DNA from: UBA4312 sp040266995
GTDB lineage: Bacteria; Bacillota_I; Bacilli_A; Erysipelotrichales; Erysipelotrichaceae
Length of the DNA stretch: 64,000 nucleotides
Assembly (NCBI GenBank): GCA_040266995.1
Contig: JAWRHV010000039.1
Span: 1 to 64,000 of the forward strand
Reading direction: 5' to 3'
The notes below the pieces were generated by a model. That model ran no database searches. It was not told where the DNA came from and worked only from the letters and a program-made list of their open reading frames with translations. The translations under genes and the position numbers were made by a program. Positions 17,113-25,543 of this stretch are shown in pieces. How positions within the stretch are numbered: the stretch's first letter is position 1; each line of letters begins with the position of its first letter.

Positions 17113-18111
17113 TCAACAAATACGCGGTAACAATTCATTGCCCGGTTCCGGCAAAATGGTTTCCGCCCCGATTTCTGTTTTCATCACAACTCTTTGTGGA
17201 TAGGCGTCCGTCATTTCCCCGATGATGGCGGCATTTTGACCATGTGGACACTGTTTCAACGCGTGTAATACGCTTTGGGCATCCTCGGGCGATACGATCA
17301 TCACCATGGTCCCCTCACAGGCTAAGTACAAAGGTTCCAATCCCAATAGACCACAAACGCCTTTGACAGCCCCTTGTACCGGGACATCTTCATAGAATAA
17401 GCGAACACCAAGATTGCTCTGGTGGGCTATTTCATACAGAACGGTGCCCACACCACCTCTTGTGGCATCCCGGATCACATGAACATCGGCCTCCTGAACC
17501 GCTTTGACCTCTTCCCACAAAGGGGCACAATCGCTTTGGACATCGGCATCGATTCCATAATCATCCCGCTCTAACAGAATGGTGCAGCCATGTCGTCCGA
17601 CATCACCGGTAACCAGGATAACATCCCCATTTCGGGCATTGGCGCCGGATAAATTCTTTCCTTCCGGAATCTGGCCGACACCGGTCGTATTGATAAAGAT
17701 GCCGTCCACCTGGCCTTTGCCGGCCACCTTGGTGTCTCCCGCTACAATCTGTATTCCGACTTCTCTGGCTGTCTCTGCCATGGAACGGACCACGGTCTCC
17801 AGATTCTGAATGGAGAAGCCTTCTTCAATCACAAATCCACAGGTCATATAAAGAGGTTTGGCCCCCATACAAGCCAAATCGTTCACCGTACCGCAAACGG
17901 CCAGCTTTCCGATGTTCCCTCCGTTAAAGAAAGCGGGGGATACAATAAAGCTGTCGGTACTCATAGCCAGTTTGCCATGCACCTCCGGTAGGACGGCGGC
18001 ATCATCCGCCGTTAAATATGGATTGTCGAAGTGTTTCTTGAAGATCTGCTCAATCAACCGGGATGTTTGTTTCCCACCGGATCCATGAGCTAATGTCACT
18101 GTTTGATTCAT
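17113..18111 (-). CDS. hypE: Hydrogenase maturation protein HypE
   Basis: A 332-residue PurM/AIR-synthase-like ATPase. Its C-terminal cysteine receives a carbamoyl group from HypF and is dehydrated to a thiocyanate, the source of the CN ligands. The end PRIC with terminal Cys is intact. The N-terminal AHGSGGKQT and the TDSFIVSP and GDVGRHG segments are typical. It overlaps hypD by 4 bp. In known systems it serves [NiFe]-hydrogenase, yet here the neighbours are [FeFe] maturation genes. Confidence 0.95.
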   Translation of the reverse strand: MNQTVTLAHGSGGKQTSRLIEQIFKKHFDNPYLTADDAAVLPEVHGKLAMSTDSFIVSPAFFNGGNIGKLAVCGTVNDLACMGAKPLYMTCGFVIEEGFSIQNLETVVRSMAETAREVGIQIVAGDTKVAGKGQVDGIFINTTGVGQIPEGKNLSGANARNGDVILVTGDVGRHGCTILLERDDYGIDADVQSDCAPLWEEVKAVQEADVHVIRDATRGGVGTVLYEIAHQSNLGVRLFYEDVPVQGAVKGVCGLLGLEPLYLACEGTMVMIVSPEDAQSVLHALKQCPHGQNAAIIGEMTDAYPQRVVMKTEIGAETILPEPGNELLPRIC

Positions 18112-19145
18112 AGCGTTCCTCCATATAAATAGAATGCCGAACAGGCGCCTTCATCCGAGACCATACACGCACCGATGGGATGCTCCGGTGTACAACCACG
18201 TCCGAATACCGGACAGTCTGTCGGTTTACACTGCCCCTGCAGCACCTGCCCGCACCGGCATACCGGATTGGGTTTGCCTTCCACCTTCGGTACATTGTAT
18301 TTTAAACGCGCATCCCATGCAGCATATTCCGGACGTAGCCGCATGCCCGAATCTTTCATTTCGCCGATTCCTCTCCAGAGAGCATCACAAGGCTCCATCA
18401 CCTGCTGGATCAGACGAACTGCGGCCGGATTCCCTTCCGGTTTCACGATCCGCGGATAACAGTTTTCAAAGAAAGGCTCTCCTTGCTGAAAACGGGTCAC
18501 AGCGACAGCCAGGGCAGTAATCAGCTCTTTGGTGGTAAAGCCGGCAACGACACCGCTAATTCCTTCTTCTTTCATCTGCTCACAAATCTTTGTGCCGGTG
18601 ATTGCGTGAACATGTCCCGGATATAAAAACAGTTCGCACGCATCCTTCATGGCTCGGTAGGCTTGCGGCATCGTCTTGTTGGCTGTCAGCAGAGAATAAT
18701 TATCAACCTTTTCCTGCTTGGCCTGCCATACAGTCAGACAACAAGCCGGGATGGTTGTCTCAAAGCCAACCGATAAGAAGACCACCTGTTTTTCCGGATT
18801 CTCCTTTGCGTATGCCAACGCATCCATCGGCGAATAGACAATGCGAATATCGGCTCCCTGCGCACGGATCGAAGCCAGGCTTTGCCGGGTCCCCGGCACA
18901 CGGACCAGATCTCCGAATGTGCAGATGGTACACCCATGTTCTACGGCCAGCAGGATTGCTTCATCAATAAAGTCCACCGGGGTCACACAGACCGGACAAC
19001 CCGGTCCGGAAATCAATTCAATGGATTCCGGCAGGACTTTCCGAATTCCCTTGCGAAAGATCTCATGGGTATGTGTGCCACATACCTCCATGATCCGCAA
19101 GGCAGGGCCTTGATAGCCTTGTACGATTTCCAACGCCTGTTTCAT
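18108..19145 (-). CDS. hypD: Hydrogenase maturation protein HypD
   Basis: A 345-residue iron-sulfur protein that, with HypC, holds the iron on which two CN and one CO are assembled. The family motifs are intact: EVCGTHTH (about residue 21), SGPGCPVCVTP (about 47), SVGFETTIP (about 125) and the C-terminal cysteine set CRCGQVLQGQC, DCPVFGRGC and GAC for the 4Fe-4S cluster. The ATG is inside the hypC stop (TAATG). Complete and apparently functional. Confidence 0.96.
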   Translation of the reverse strand: MKQALEIVQGYQGPALRIMEVCGTHTHEIFRKGIRKVLPESIELISGPGCPVCVTPVDFIDEAILLAVEHGCTICTFGDLVRVPGTRQSLASIRAQGADIRIVYSPMDALAYAKENPEKQVVFLSVGFETTIPACCLTVWQAKQEKVDNYSLLTANKTMPQAYRAMKDACELFLYPGHVHAITGTKICEQMKEEGISGVVAGFTTKELITALAVAVTRFQQGEPFFENCYPRIVKPEGNPAAVRLIQQVMEPCDALWRGIGEMKDSGMRLRPEYAAWDARLKYNVPKVEGKPNPVCRCGQVLQGQCKPTDCPVFGRGCTPEHPIGACMVSDEGACSAFYLYGGTL

Positions 19146-19354
19146 TATCGCAGGCTCTCCATCAATTGATCCGTTTCTTCAATATCATTGCCATCAATTT
19201 TGGCAATGGCAGTACCGGCATGTACCATCACATAGTCACCCGGCTCCAGGTCCTCCAGAAATAAAGAAGAGATTTCTCTTTTCGCACCGGAAGCATCGAC
19301 CAACGCGGTTCCCTGATTGACTTTTAATACTTTTGCGGAAATTCCCACACACAT
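19145..19354 (-). CDS. hypC: Hydrogenase maturation chaperone HypC
   Basis: A 69-residue OB-fold chaperone. The N-terminal MCVGI carries the essential Cys2 that binds the Fe(CN)2CO unit together with HypD. The remaining beta-strand pattern, ending in GDYVMVHAGTAIAKID, is typical. It starts 2 bp after hypF. In [NiFe] systems HypC hands the iron to the large subunit. No such subunit is seen here, so its delivery partner may be one of the nitrogenase-like scaffolds or HydF; that is inferred. Confidence 0.95.
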   Translation of the reverse strand: MCVGISAKVLKVNQGTALVDASGAKREISSLFLEDLEPGDYVMVHAGTAIAKIDGNDIEETDQLMESLR

Positions 19355-19356
19355 AT

Positions 19357-21639
19357 TTATCCCTCTTTTCTATTTAACCTATGCATCGCATAATACGCCT
19401 GCCCCAGACCGATTCCTCCATCGTTTGGAGGGATCATCCGATGACATAACACATGAAATCCATAATGCTCTAATTCTTTTTTAGTTAGATCAAGTAATAA
19501 TGTATTCTGATAGACACCACCGCTTAACGCAACGGTTGTCCGTTTTGTTTCCCTTTGGATCTGTCGGCACATCTGTACGATCTGATGAGCCAGGATCGCA
19601 TGAAAATGATAAGCCAGCGCCTGTACACTCTCTCCTTCCAGCTTCTTCTCGATGATCCATCGCACCAAAGAAGCGGTATCGATCCTTTTGATTGTATCCT
19701 CGATCACGGACAGATCCGGTTCACCCAATGCTTCCTGATTTTTTTCAGCTTCGAACTGCAACGTAACCGATGCTTCCGATTCAAAGGTTGAAGCCTTTCG
19801 GATGGACAGGATTGCACTGACGGCATCGAACAGGCGGCCGGCACTGGTGGAAACGATCGTATTCAATCCGTTTTTTGCCATACGTCCGATCAATTTGGCC
19901 TGTTTAGCATCACAAAGCTGTAAAGCTTCGATGATGTCCAGTGCGTTTTCCGGATAGAGATCCCAGATCATGGATACCGCAATCCGCCAGCCCTCTTTGG
20001 CAGCTATATCGCCACCGACCTGTCGAAACGGTACAATGGAGCCGACTCTTTCAAAGCCGTCCAGGTCGCATAATAGAAATTCTCCACCCCAGATGGTTCC
20101 ATCTGTTCCGTATCCGGTGCCATCAAAAGAGACACCGATCACCGATTCTGCCCAGTCATTTTCGGCCATACACGAAAGAATGTGTGCATAGTGATGCTGG
20201 ACATAGACCACCGGTAATCCCAGACTTTCGGCGACTGCCCGGGATTGGTATTTCGGATGCAGGTCACAAGCCACCACCTGTGGTTTTACCTCCAGGAATT
20301 CCTCCATTCTTTGTAAAGTTTCCTTTAAGGCCTCTACAGTCCGGATATCCTCCAGATCTCCGATATACGGTGATGGATAGTACAGATCATTCACGCCGAT
20401 ACAAAACGTATTCTTCAGCTCGCCTCCCATAGCAACCACCTGTCCTTGGTATCCATTGGACAATAGAACCGGCAACGGCGCATAGCCCCGGGAGCGTCGG
20501 ATCATATATGGCTGGTCGTTATAAAAATCCATTACGGTATCGTCACATCGAATTCGTATTTTTCTGTCGTTGGTCATCACATCATCACAGAAAGAAAGGA
20601 TCTGATCGCGTACATCCTGGTCCTGACGACAGATTGGTGCGCCGGATACATTGCCGCTGGTCATGATCAGACTGTCCGGCATCTGCAATCCATCCGGATA
20701 ATCAAACAAGAGCATCTGCACCGGTGCATACGGCAGCATGACCCCCACCTTTGGATTGTCCGGTGCCACCGCGTCACATAGATGACTTTGTTCCCTTCTT
20801 TGTAACAGAAGGATCGGCTTCTGATGCCCTGTCAGGATCTCCTGTTGCGACAGGGTCAGGATGCATTCCTTTTGTACCACTTCCAGATTGCGCATCATGA
20901 CCGCAAACGGTTTGGCCGGTCGATGCTTCATCCGGCGCAATCGTTCCACCGCTTCTTCATTGGTGGCATCGCAGCATAGATGGAAGCCACCGATGCCTTT
21001 GATGGCTATCACCTTGCCCTCCAGAATCGCTTTTCGGCAATACGTAATCGCCGCCCCATCCCGAAGTTCTTTATCCATCAGGAAAACATGCGGTCCACAT
21101 TCGTTGCAGCATACCGGCTGGGCATCGTATCGTCGTGTGGCCGGATCATAGTACTCCCGGGCACAATCCGGGCACATCGGAAACTCCTTCATGCTGGTAC
21201 GTACACGGTCGTATGGCAAAGACTCCAGAATCGTCAGCCGCGGCCCACAGCACGTACAGTTGATAAAAGGGTGCAGATAGCGTCGATCGTTGGGATCATA
21301 AAGCTCTCTTTGGCAATCCTCGCAGATGGCAATATCCGGAGAAATAAAGATTTCTCCCCGGGTCCGTTTACTTTCGATAATAGAAAATGTATCGAATGGT
21401 TCGGATTCCACGGTTTTTGTATCCACTTTTAACAGAACCGCCCGTTTTGGGGGCTCCTTTTTGATTTTTTCGATCATTTTCTCCACCTGCGAAGCCGACC
21501 CTTGCGCATATATCTCTACATACGGTCCTTTATTGGAAACAGTACCGGTAATTTGACAAGCCGTCGCATGCCGACTGACAGTCGGACGAAAGCCGACCCC
21601 CTGCACGATTCCATAGACCCGTATTCGTTTGGTGATCAT
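19357..21639 (-). CDS. hypF: Carbamoyltransferase HypF
   Basis: A 760-residue enzyme that uses carbamoyl phosphate and ATP to carbamoylate the HypE cysteine. Domains in order are acylphosphatase (GIVQGVGFRPT near the start), two zinc-finger repeats (CEDC with CTCCGP, CPDC with CCNECGP), YrdC-like (KGIGGFHLCCDA) and Kae1-like with VQHHYAHILSCMAE and FDGTGYG. All are present at normal length. The ATG at 21639 overlaps the stop of the nitrogenase-like gene upstream (ATGA); the longer frame to 21687 is less likely. Confidence 0.96.
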   Translation of the reverse strand: MITKRIRVYGIVQGVGFRPTVSRHATACQITGTVSNKGPYVEIYAQGSASQVEKMIEKIKKEPPKRAVLLKVDTKTVESEPFDTFSIIESKRTRGEIFISPDIAICEDCQRELYDPNDRRYLHPFINCTCCGPRLTILESLPYDRVRTSMKEFPMCPDCAREYYDPATRRYDAQPVCCNECGPHVFLMDKELRDGAAITYCRKAILEGKVIAIKGIGGFHLCCDATNEEAVERLRRMKHRPAKPFAVMMRNLEVVQKECILTLSQQEILTGHQKPILLLQRREQSHLCDAVAPDNPKVGVMLPYAPVQMLLFDYPDGLQMPDSLIMTSGNVSGAPICRQDQDVRDQILSFCDDVMTNDRKIRIRCDDTVMDFYNDQPYMIRRSRGYAPLPVLLSNGYQGQVVAMGGELKNTFCIGVNDLYYPSPYIGDLEDIRTVEALKETLQRMEEFLEVKPQVVACDLHPKYQSRAVAESLGLPVVYVQHHYAHILSCMAENDWAESVIGVSFDGTGYGTDGTIWGGEFLLCDLDGFERVGSIVPFRQVGGDIAAKEGWRIAVSMIWDLYPENALDIIEALQLCDAKQAKLIGRMAKNGLNTIVSTSAGRLFDAVSAILSIRKASTFESEASVTLQFEAEKNQEALGEPDLSVIEDTIKRIDTASLVRWIIEKKLEGESVQALAYHFHAILAHQIVQMCRQIQRETKRTTVALSGGVYQNTLLLDLTKKELEHYGFHVLCHRMIPPNDGGIGLGQAYYAMHRLNRKEG

Positions 21640-22649
21640 AGGACATCCCGCTTTCCGGATACCGCAAAATGGGGTAAGGAGATCCATTCGCCGGTAAAAT
21701 CCCGAACGATCCTTCGCATGGCTTCATCGGCAATGATGCAGTCAAAATCATGTGAAATGACAAATTGTTCAAAATCATCTTCTTCTTTAAAATGCACATC
21801 CTCCGGTTTTTTATGGAATTTATCCATCATGAACCAGCTTCCAACGGTCGCACCGGGCATTCTTTCCCGTAAAGAATTCGCCAGGATCTGCTGATGAACG
21901 ATCAAAGGCTTTTGCCAAGATCCCGTTTTCACCAGCGTTTTCGCCCCCGGAAAAGCCAGCTCATACGGTGTACCGAATTTTTTCTGCAGATACTTTGCAC
22001 TCTGTATACCGGATGGAGACACCACGATATTCTTTTGTGCATTGCCGGCCGTGCATACCTCTTCAAAGGAGGCTCCCATTCCATAGATGGAAACCTTCTC
22101 ATATGTTTTTTTCAATTCCTTTTCGATCAATCCGGCCCAGGACAGATGCCCCAGCTCCAACGGCACACAACCGATAACACCGACACGATCCTCTTCTTCG
22201 GTCTTACCGGCCAGCTTTCGAAACAGAGCCAAGTACGCTTCCTGTATGCCGGCATCATAGTTCTTCATCCCCGTGGTTGACACCGATAAAACCGGTATCG
22301 AGCTTTTCTTTTGAGCCAGGCGCTCGATCCCCAGCAAGTCCGTACCGATCGTAGCCGGTACCGGGGTACCGATCAAAACGATAAAATTCGCATCGATCTG
22401 TTCGGACACATACTGCAGTTTTTTCAACAAACGCTCATCCTGCCCGAATATAGCATCCATATCTCGCAGACCGGCCGAGAATATTGCACTTTTCTGGCTG
22501 GTCCAGCGTGGTTCATCAAACCCGCAAATATTGCCGGTACAGCCGCCGGCATCACAGATGACAATGATACCTCCCATATCATAAAAAACCGAAGTGGCAC
22601 CGGATTGATCCGGCGCAAACGGTGTTAAATATTTCCTTAATCCCTTCAT
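21636..22649 (-). CDS. Nitrogenase component 1-like protein, short (NifK/N-like), first pair
   Basis: A 337-residue nitrogenase component 1 superfamily protein. Near the start ICDAGGCTGNICG gives Cys 32, 37 and 42, a likely cluster-ligand region. FSAGLRDMDAIFG and IGTPVPATIGTDLLG follow the usual order; the second, which in NifK carries a ligand cysteine, has none here. The ending SLPHFAVSG resembles that of the second short protein (VPHFALSG). It overlaps its long partner upstream and hypF downstream, each by ATGA. It is much shorter than NifK. Role inferred from context only. Confidence 0.8.
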   Translation of the reverse strand: MKGLRKYLTPFAPDQSGATSVFYDMGGIIVICDAGGCTGNICGFDEPRWTSQKSAIFSAGLRDMDAIFGQDERLLKKLQYVSEQIDANFIVLIGTPVPATIGTDLLGIERLAQKKSSIPVLSVSTTGMKNYDAGIQEAYLALFRKLAGKTEEEDRVGVIGCVPLELGHLSWAGLIEKELKKTYEKVSIYGMGASFEEVCTAGNAQKNIVVSPSGIQSAKYLQKKFGTPYELAFPGAKTLVKTGSWQKPLIVHQQILANSLRERMPGATVGSWFMMDKFHKKPEDVHFKEEDDFEQFVISHDFDCIIADEAMRRIVRDFTGEWISLPHFAVSGKRDVL

Positions 22650-23926
22650 TCGCCACACACTCCTTCCAGCTGTGCGAACAGTTTTTGTAAACCCGCATAT
22701 CCAAAAGGCTGGATATCCTCATTCCAAGGTATCTGTCTAGCCGTCTGCTGGTAGTAACAAGCGTCCTGGCCAATGGCCACATCCGCATTCTCACGTGATG
22801 CATAATACAACATCGTCGGTTCCATATTGGAATATATCTGTGTATGTGGACTGATTTTGGAAATCTTATCAATATAAACGTAACTTTCTTTATTTGGAGC
22901 GCTGTAGATTTCTGCTACTTTAAATCCATAACGCAATAACGCATACGCCAGTTCAAACGGGTCGCCATTCATCGCTTCTCCGATCGCAAAACGCAGGTCC
23001 GGATGGGCATCCCGGAACTGTAAAATTTTCTGGACAGTTTGTTCCATTTCCGCGGCATCGTCGATCTCAATTCCCAGAACGTTGGCAAGCGCCTGGTACT
23101 GGGAATGGATCTTGTCAACTTGATACAATCTTCGGCATTCGATATATGGAATGCCACAGCGCTTTTCCAGATCAGCGGCTGCATAACGAGCCTCGGCATC
23201 AAGCACCAGGTTAAAATTGGCCTGGGACATCTTCCGGTATTCTTCAAAACTGTCACAGCGAGAAAGCTCCCGGATCGTCCGGATCCCTGCTTTTTGTAAA
23301 TAGGTATATAACTCACACGATTCGATCAATGGCGAGAAAAAGCCAAGAATATTCATTGCGTCGGCTTTTCGCGTCTGTTTTTCCAGCAGAGAATAAATGG
23401 AACGTCGAACATACACCATCGGTGGAATGTGTCCCTCCCGCGTCAACGCATACATATAGACCGGACGGACCAACACCCCGGTTTCCTGCTCCGCTTTCTT
23501 ACAAACCGCTTCCATATCCGTAGCCAGCAAAGCATCGACACACGTAATACAGATCATCACAACCTTCGGTTTGGTTTCCAGACTGTCAACGATTTCCCGA
23601 ATCGCCATCGATATCTTCTTCAAATGCCGGCTGGTTACCAAATCGGTCTCATTCATCATCAAATAAAAATAGCGATCCCGATACGCCGGCATGTCCGCAA
23701 TGGCCGATGTATTCCGTGAGCAGCAGCCCGGTGCCACCAGCAGCATGATACTTTCAGGCACAGACAAAGCCGCCCGTTTCACGCCAAATCCCTGCGCTCC
23801 CGGCGAATTGTAGACCAGCGTAGCCGGAGAACTGTAAATAAACGACGATCCATAAACCAAAGGTTCAGGAATCTGTTCTTTCCCCAGCTCCGACAGCTGC
23901 CGTGCACTATAATGAATCGCTTTCAT
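22646..23926 (-). CDS. Nitrogenase component 1-like protein, long (NifD/E-like), first pair
   Basis: A 426-residue protein of the nitrogenase component 1 superfamily. APGCC (Cys 68-69) and ICITCVDALLATD (Cys 126 and 129) correspond in position to the first and third cluster ligands of nitrogenase alpha subunits. GQDACYY near the end adds another cysteine. It lacks the extra segments of true NifD, and no nifB or FeMo-cofactor genes are present, so nitrogen fixation is unlikely. The ATG at 23926 follows GAGGAAG and overlaps the NifH-like gene by 20 bp. Confidence 0.82.
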   Translation of the reverse strand: MKAIHYSARQLSELGKEQIPEPLVYGSSFIYSSPATLVYNSPGAQGFGVKRAALSVPESIMLLVAPGCCSRNTSAIADMPAYRDRYFYLMMNETDLVTSRHLKKISMAIREIVDSLETKPKVVMICITCVDALLATDMEAVCKKAEQETGVLVRPVYMYALTREGHIPPMVYVRRSIYSLLEKQTRKADAMNILGFFSPLIESCELYTYLQKAGIRTIRELSRCDSFEEYRKMSQANFNLVLDAEARYAAADLEKRCGIPYIECRRLYQVDKIHSQYQALANVLGIEIDDAAEMEQTVQKILQFRDAHPDLRFAIGEAMNGDPFELAYALLRYGFKVAEIYSAPNKESYVYIDKISKISPHTQIYSNMEPTMLYYASRENADVAIGQDACYYQQTARQIPWNEDIQPFGYAGLQKLFAQLEGVCGE

Positions 23927-24677
23927 GTTGTTCTTCCTCAATGAGACGGTCAGCCAAGGCAAAGAAAGCCTGACTGATCGGTAAGGTGGCATCGCCTTCA
24001 ATCACGGTCATTCCCTGGTCTTCATACGTATTGATATCATCACTGCGGGCAATATCCGCGACAATGTCAATGCCTGCCTCTTGTGTAAACGAATGTACCT
24101 TCTCATATTCATTCGGCACATTTCGGCGATTTAATACCACACCGTATACCTTGGCATAGCCACGGTCGGCGAAATTATTCACAGCCGTATTGATATTGTT
24201 GGCTGCATACAAAGCCATTTTTTCACCGGATGTCACAATCAATACTTTCTCCGCATACCCTTCCCGGATCGGCGCCGCAAAACCGCCGCAGACGACATCG
24301 CCTAACACATCATATAAAACCACGTCCGGTTCCACACTTTCAAAGAGCTCCAGCTCTTCCAGTAAATTAAACGTAGCCAGTATCCCTCGCCCGGCGCATC
24401 CTAATCCCGGCGTCGGTCCGCCTGTCTCAATGCAGAGAACATGGCCGAATCCTTCTTTGGAGATCTCATCCAGAGAGGATACATCATCGTATTCACGTAA
24501 AGTGTCCATTACCGGCAATAACGGCTGTCCTTTTAACAAATTGATGGTTGAATCCGCTTTGGGATCACATCCAATCTGGATCACCTTTTTCCCCCGCATC
24601 GCAAAAGCAGCCGCCAGATTGCTCGTGATCGTCGATTTTCCAATACCACCTTTTCCATATACAGCTAATTTGATCAT
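23907..24677 (-). CDS. NifH/BchL-like Fe protein (ATP-dependent reductase)
   Basis: A 256-residue P-loop Fe protein that passes low-potential electrons to a nitrogenase-like partner. Walker A is GKGGIGKST. The two cysteines that bridge the 4Fe-4S cluster across the dimer are intact in GLGCAGRGI and DVLGDVVCGGF. Switch regions are normal. The ATG at 24677 is 6 bases after AGGAGG; the frame is open back to a GTG at 24752. It heads the operon and is the only reductase for two component-1-like pairs. It is not proof of nitrogen fixation. Confidence 0.93.
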   Translation of the reverse strand: MIKLAVYGKGGIGKSTITSNLAAAFAMRGKKVIQIGCDPKADSTINLLKGQPLLPVMDTLREYDDVSSLDEISKEGFGHVLCIETGGPTPGLGCAGRGILATFNLLEELELFESVEPDVVLYDVLGDVVCGGFAAPIREGYAEKVLIVTSGEKMALYAANNINTAVNNFADRGYAKVYGVVLNRRNVPNEYEKVHSFTQEAGIDIVADIARSDDINTYEDQGMTVIEGDATLPISQAFFALADRLIEEEQHESDSL

Positions 24678-24689
24678 AATGCCTCCTAT

Positions 24690-24715
24690 AAAAAAACTGC
24701 ACCAACCGGGTGCAG
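24690..24715 (-). terminator. Leader terminator before the nifH-like gene (candidate attenuator)
   Basis: On the minus strand CTGCACC and GGTGCAG form a perfect 7-bp stem around CGGTT, followed by seven T, only 12 bases before the ATG and abutting its AGGAGG. No complete gene lies upstream on this strand, so it must act within the leader of the operon. Confidence 0.75.
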
Positions 24716-24824
24716 AGAATCTTTGTATCTTTACAATTTCAACTCGGATCACCTTGTTGTCAAAGCTTTATCAGTTCGTATCTTTCGCTTAGTTTATCTT
24801 TGCGTCAGATCTATTACTATTATA
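24716..24824 (-). promoter_or_regulatory. Promoter and about 100-nt leader of the hydrogenase-maturation operon
   Basis: TATAAT on the minus strand (24819-24824) has a weak TTTTCA 17 bp upstream. The leader that follows contains a small TTGTA/TACAA hairpin and CAAC/GTTG pairings before the terminator. I could not match it to a known riboswitch. A GTG (24752) opens a frame that runs through the terminator into the nifH-like gene, so translation could melt the hairpin. Confidence 0.45.
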
Positions 24825-25013
24825 CTTTGGAATCCTTGAAATGAAAAGGCTCATACATGGCATTTCAGATTGTTCATTTTCAGTTAAATAATATCGTTTT
24901 TGGGTATTTTTGTATCAAAAGGATTGTTAACATAATTTATATCAATATATTGATTCTTATGACGGATCCACTTCATAGAATTTTTATCAAAAGATAATAG
25001 AAAGAGAGAAATT

Positions 25014-25532
25014 ATGGATGTTATTGTAAACATTACTTCCGGCTTTATGAATTGGTTTGCGGAAGGTGGAAACACTTTTACAGGCTGGGTAACCGGTATT
25101 ATTCCTCAGGTTGTCTGCTTGTTGACCTTCATGAATTCCATTATCAAGCTGGTAGGTGAGGATAAGGTGAATCGATTTGCATCAAAACTGACAAATATCG
25201 CTGTTCTTCGCTATACGTTAATGCCGGTTATTGGTTTATTGTTCCTGGCCAACCCGATGGCCTATTCCATTATGCGCTTTTGTGATGAAAAATATAAACC
25301 AGCTATGTTTGACGTTGTGGCAACCTTTGCCCATCCAGTCACTGGTTTGTTCCCTCATGGAAATGCCGGTGAATTGTTCGTTTATATGGGTATTGCCCAA
25401 GGTATCCAACAGTTAAATCTGCCAATTACCGATCTGGCTGTTCGCTATTTCATCGTTGGTATCATCATGTGTCTGCTTCGAGGAATCATTACGGAAAAGA
25501 TTTATTTCCGTTTAGCAGGAATTAAGAAGTAG
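25014..25532 (+). CDS. srlA: PTS glucitol/sorbitol transporter subunit IIC
   Basis: A 172-residue membrane protein with several helices, matching SrlA/GutA: an N-terminal NWFAEGGNTFTGW segment, a central LANPMAYSIMRFCDEK and HPVTGLFPHGNAGELFVY. It forms part of the sorbitol channel of the phosphotransferase system in the cytoplasmic membrane. AGAGAG precedes the ATG. srlE follows 11 bp later. The 190 bases before it, up to the divergent operon's promoter, hold no gene and no clear promoter of its own. Confidence 0.93.
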   Translation: MDVIVNITSGFMNWFAEGGNTFTGWVTGIIPQVVCLLTFMNSIIKLVGEDKVNRFASKLTNIAVLRYTLMPVIGLLFLANPMAYSIMRFCDEKYKPAMFDVVATFAHPVTGLFPHGNAGELFVYMGIAQGIQQLNLPITDLAVRYFIVGIIMCLLRGIITEKIYFRLAGIKK

Positions 25533-25543
25533 GAGGGATGAAT

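Noticed and set aside
17113..21639. Maturation of a local [NiFe]-hydrogenase
   Set aside because: No hydrogenase large or small subunit, endopeptidase, HypA or HypB is found in the window.
13982..24677. Nitrogen fixation (nif) cluster
   Set aside because: The component-1-like proteins are short and lack full NifD/NifK features. No nifB, nifE/N in the usual form, nifV or molybdenum uptake genes are present, and the neighbours are hydrogenase maturation genes.
24678..24752. Longer NifH-like protein starting at GTG 24752
   Set aside because: The extra residues come from the terminator hairpin and have no counterpart in Fe proteins, while the ATG at 24677 has a good AGGAGG.
25538..25543. First ATG of srlE
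   Set aside because: It lies 1 base after AGGAGG, too close for initiation; the next ATG six bases later has normal spacing.
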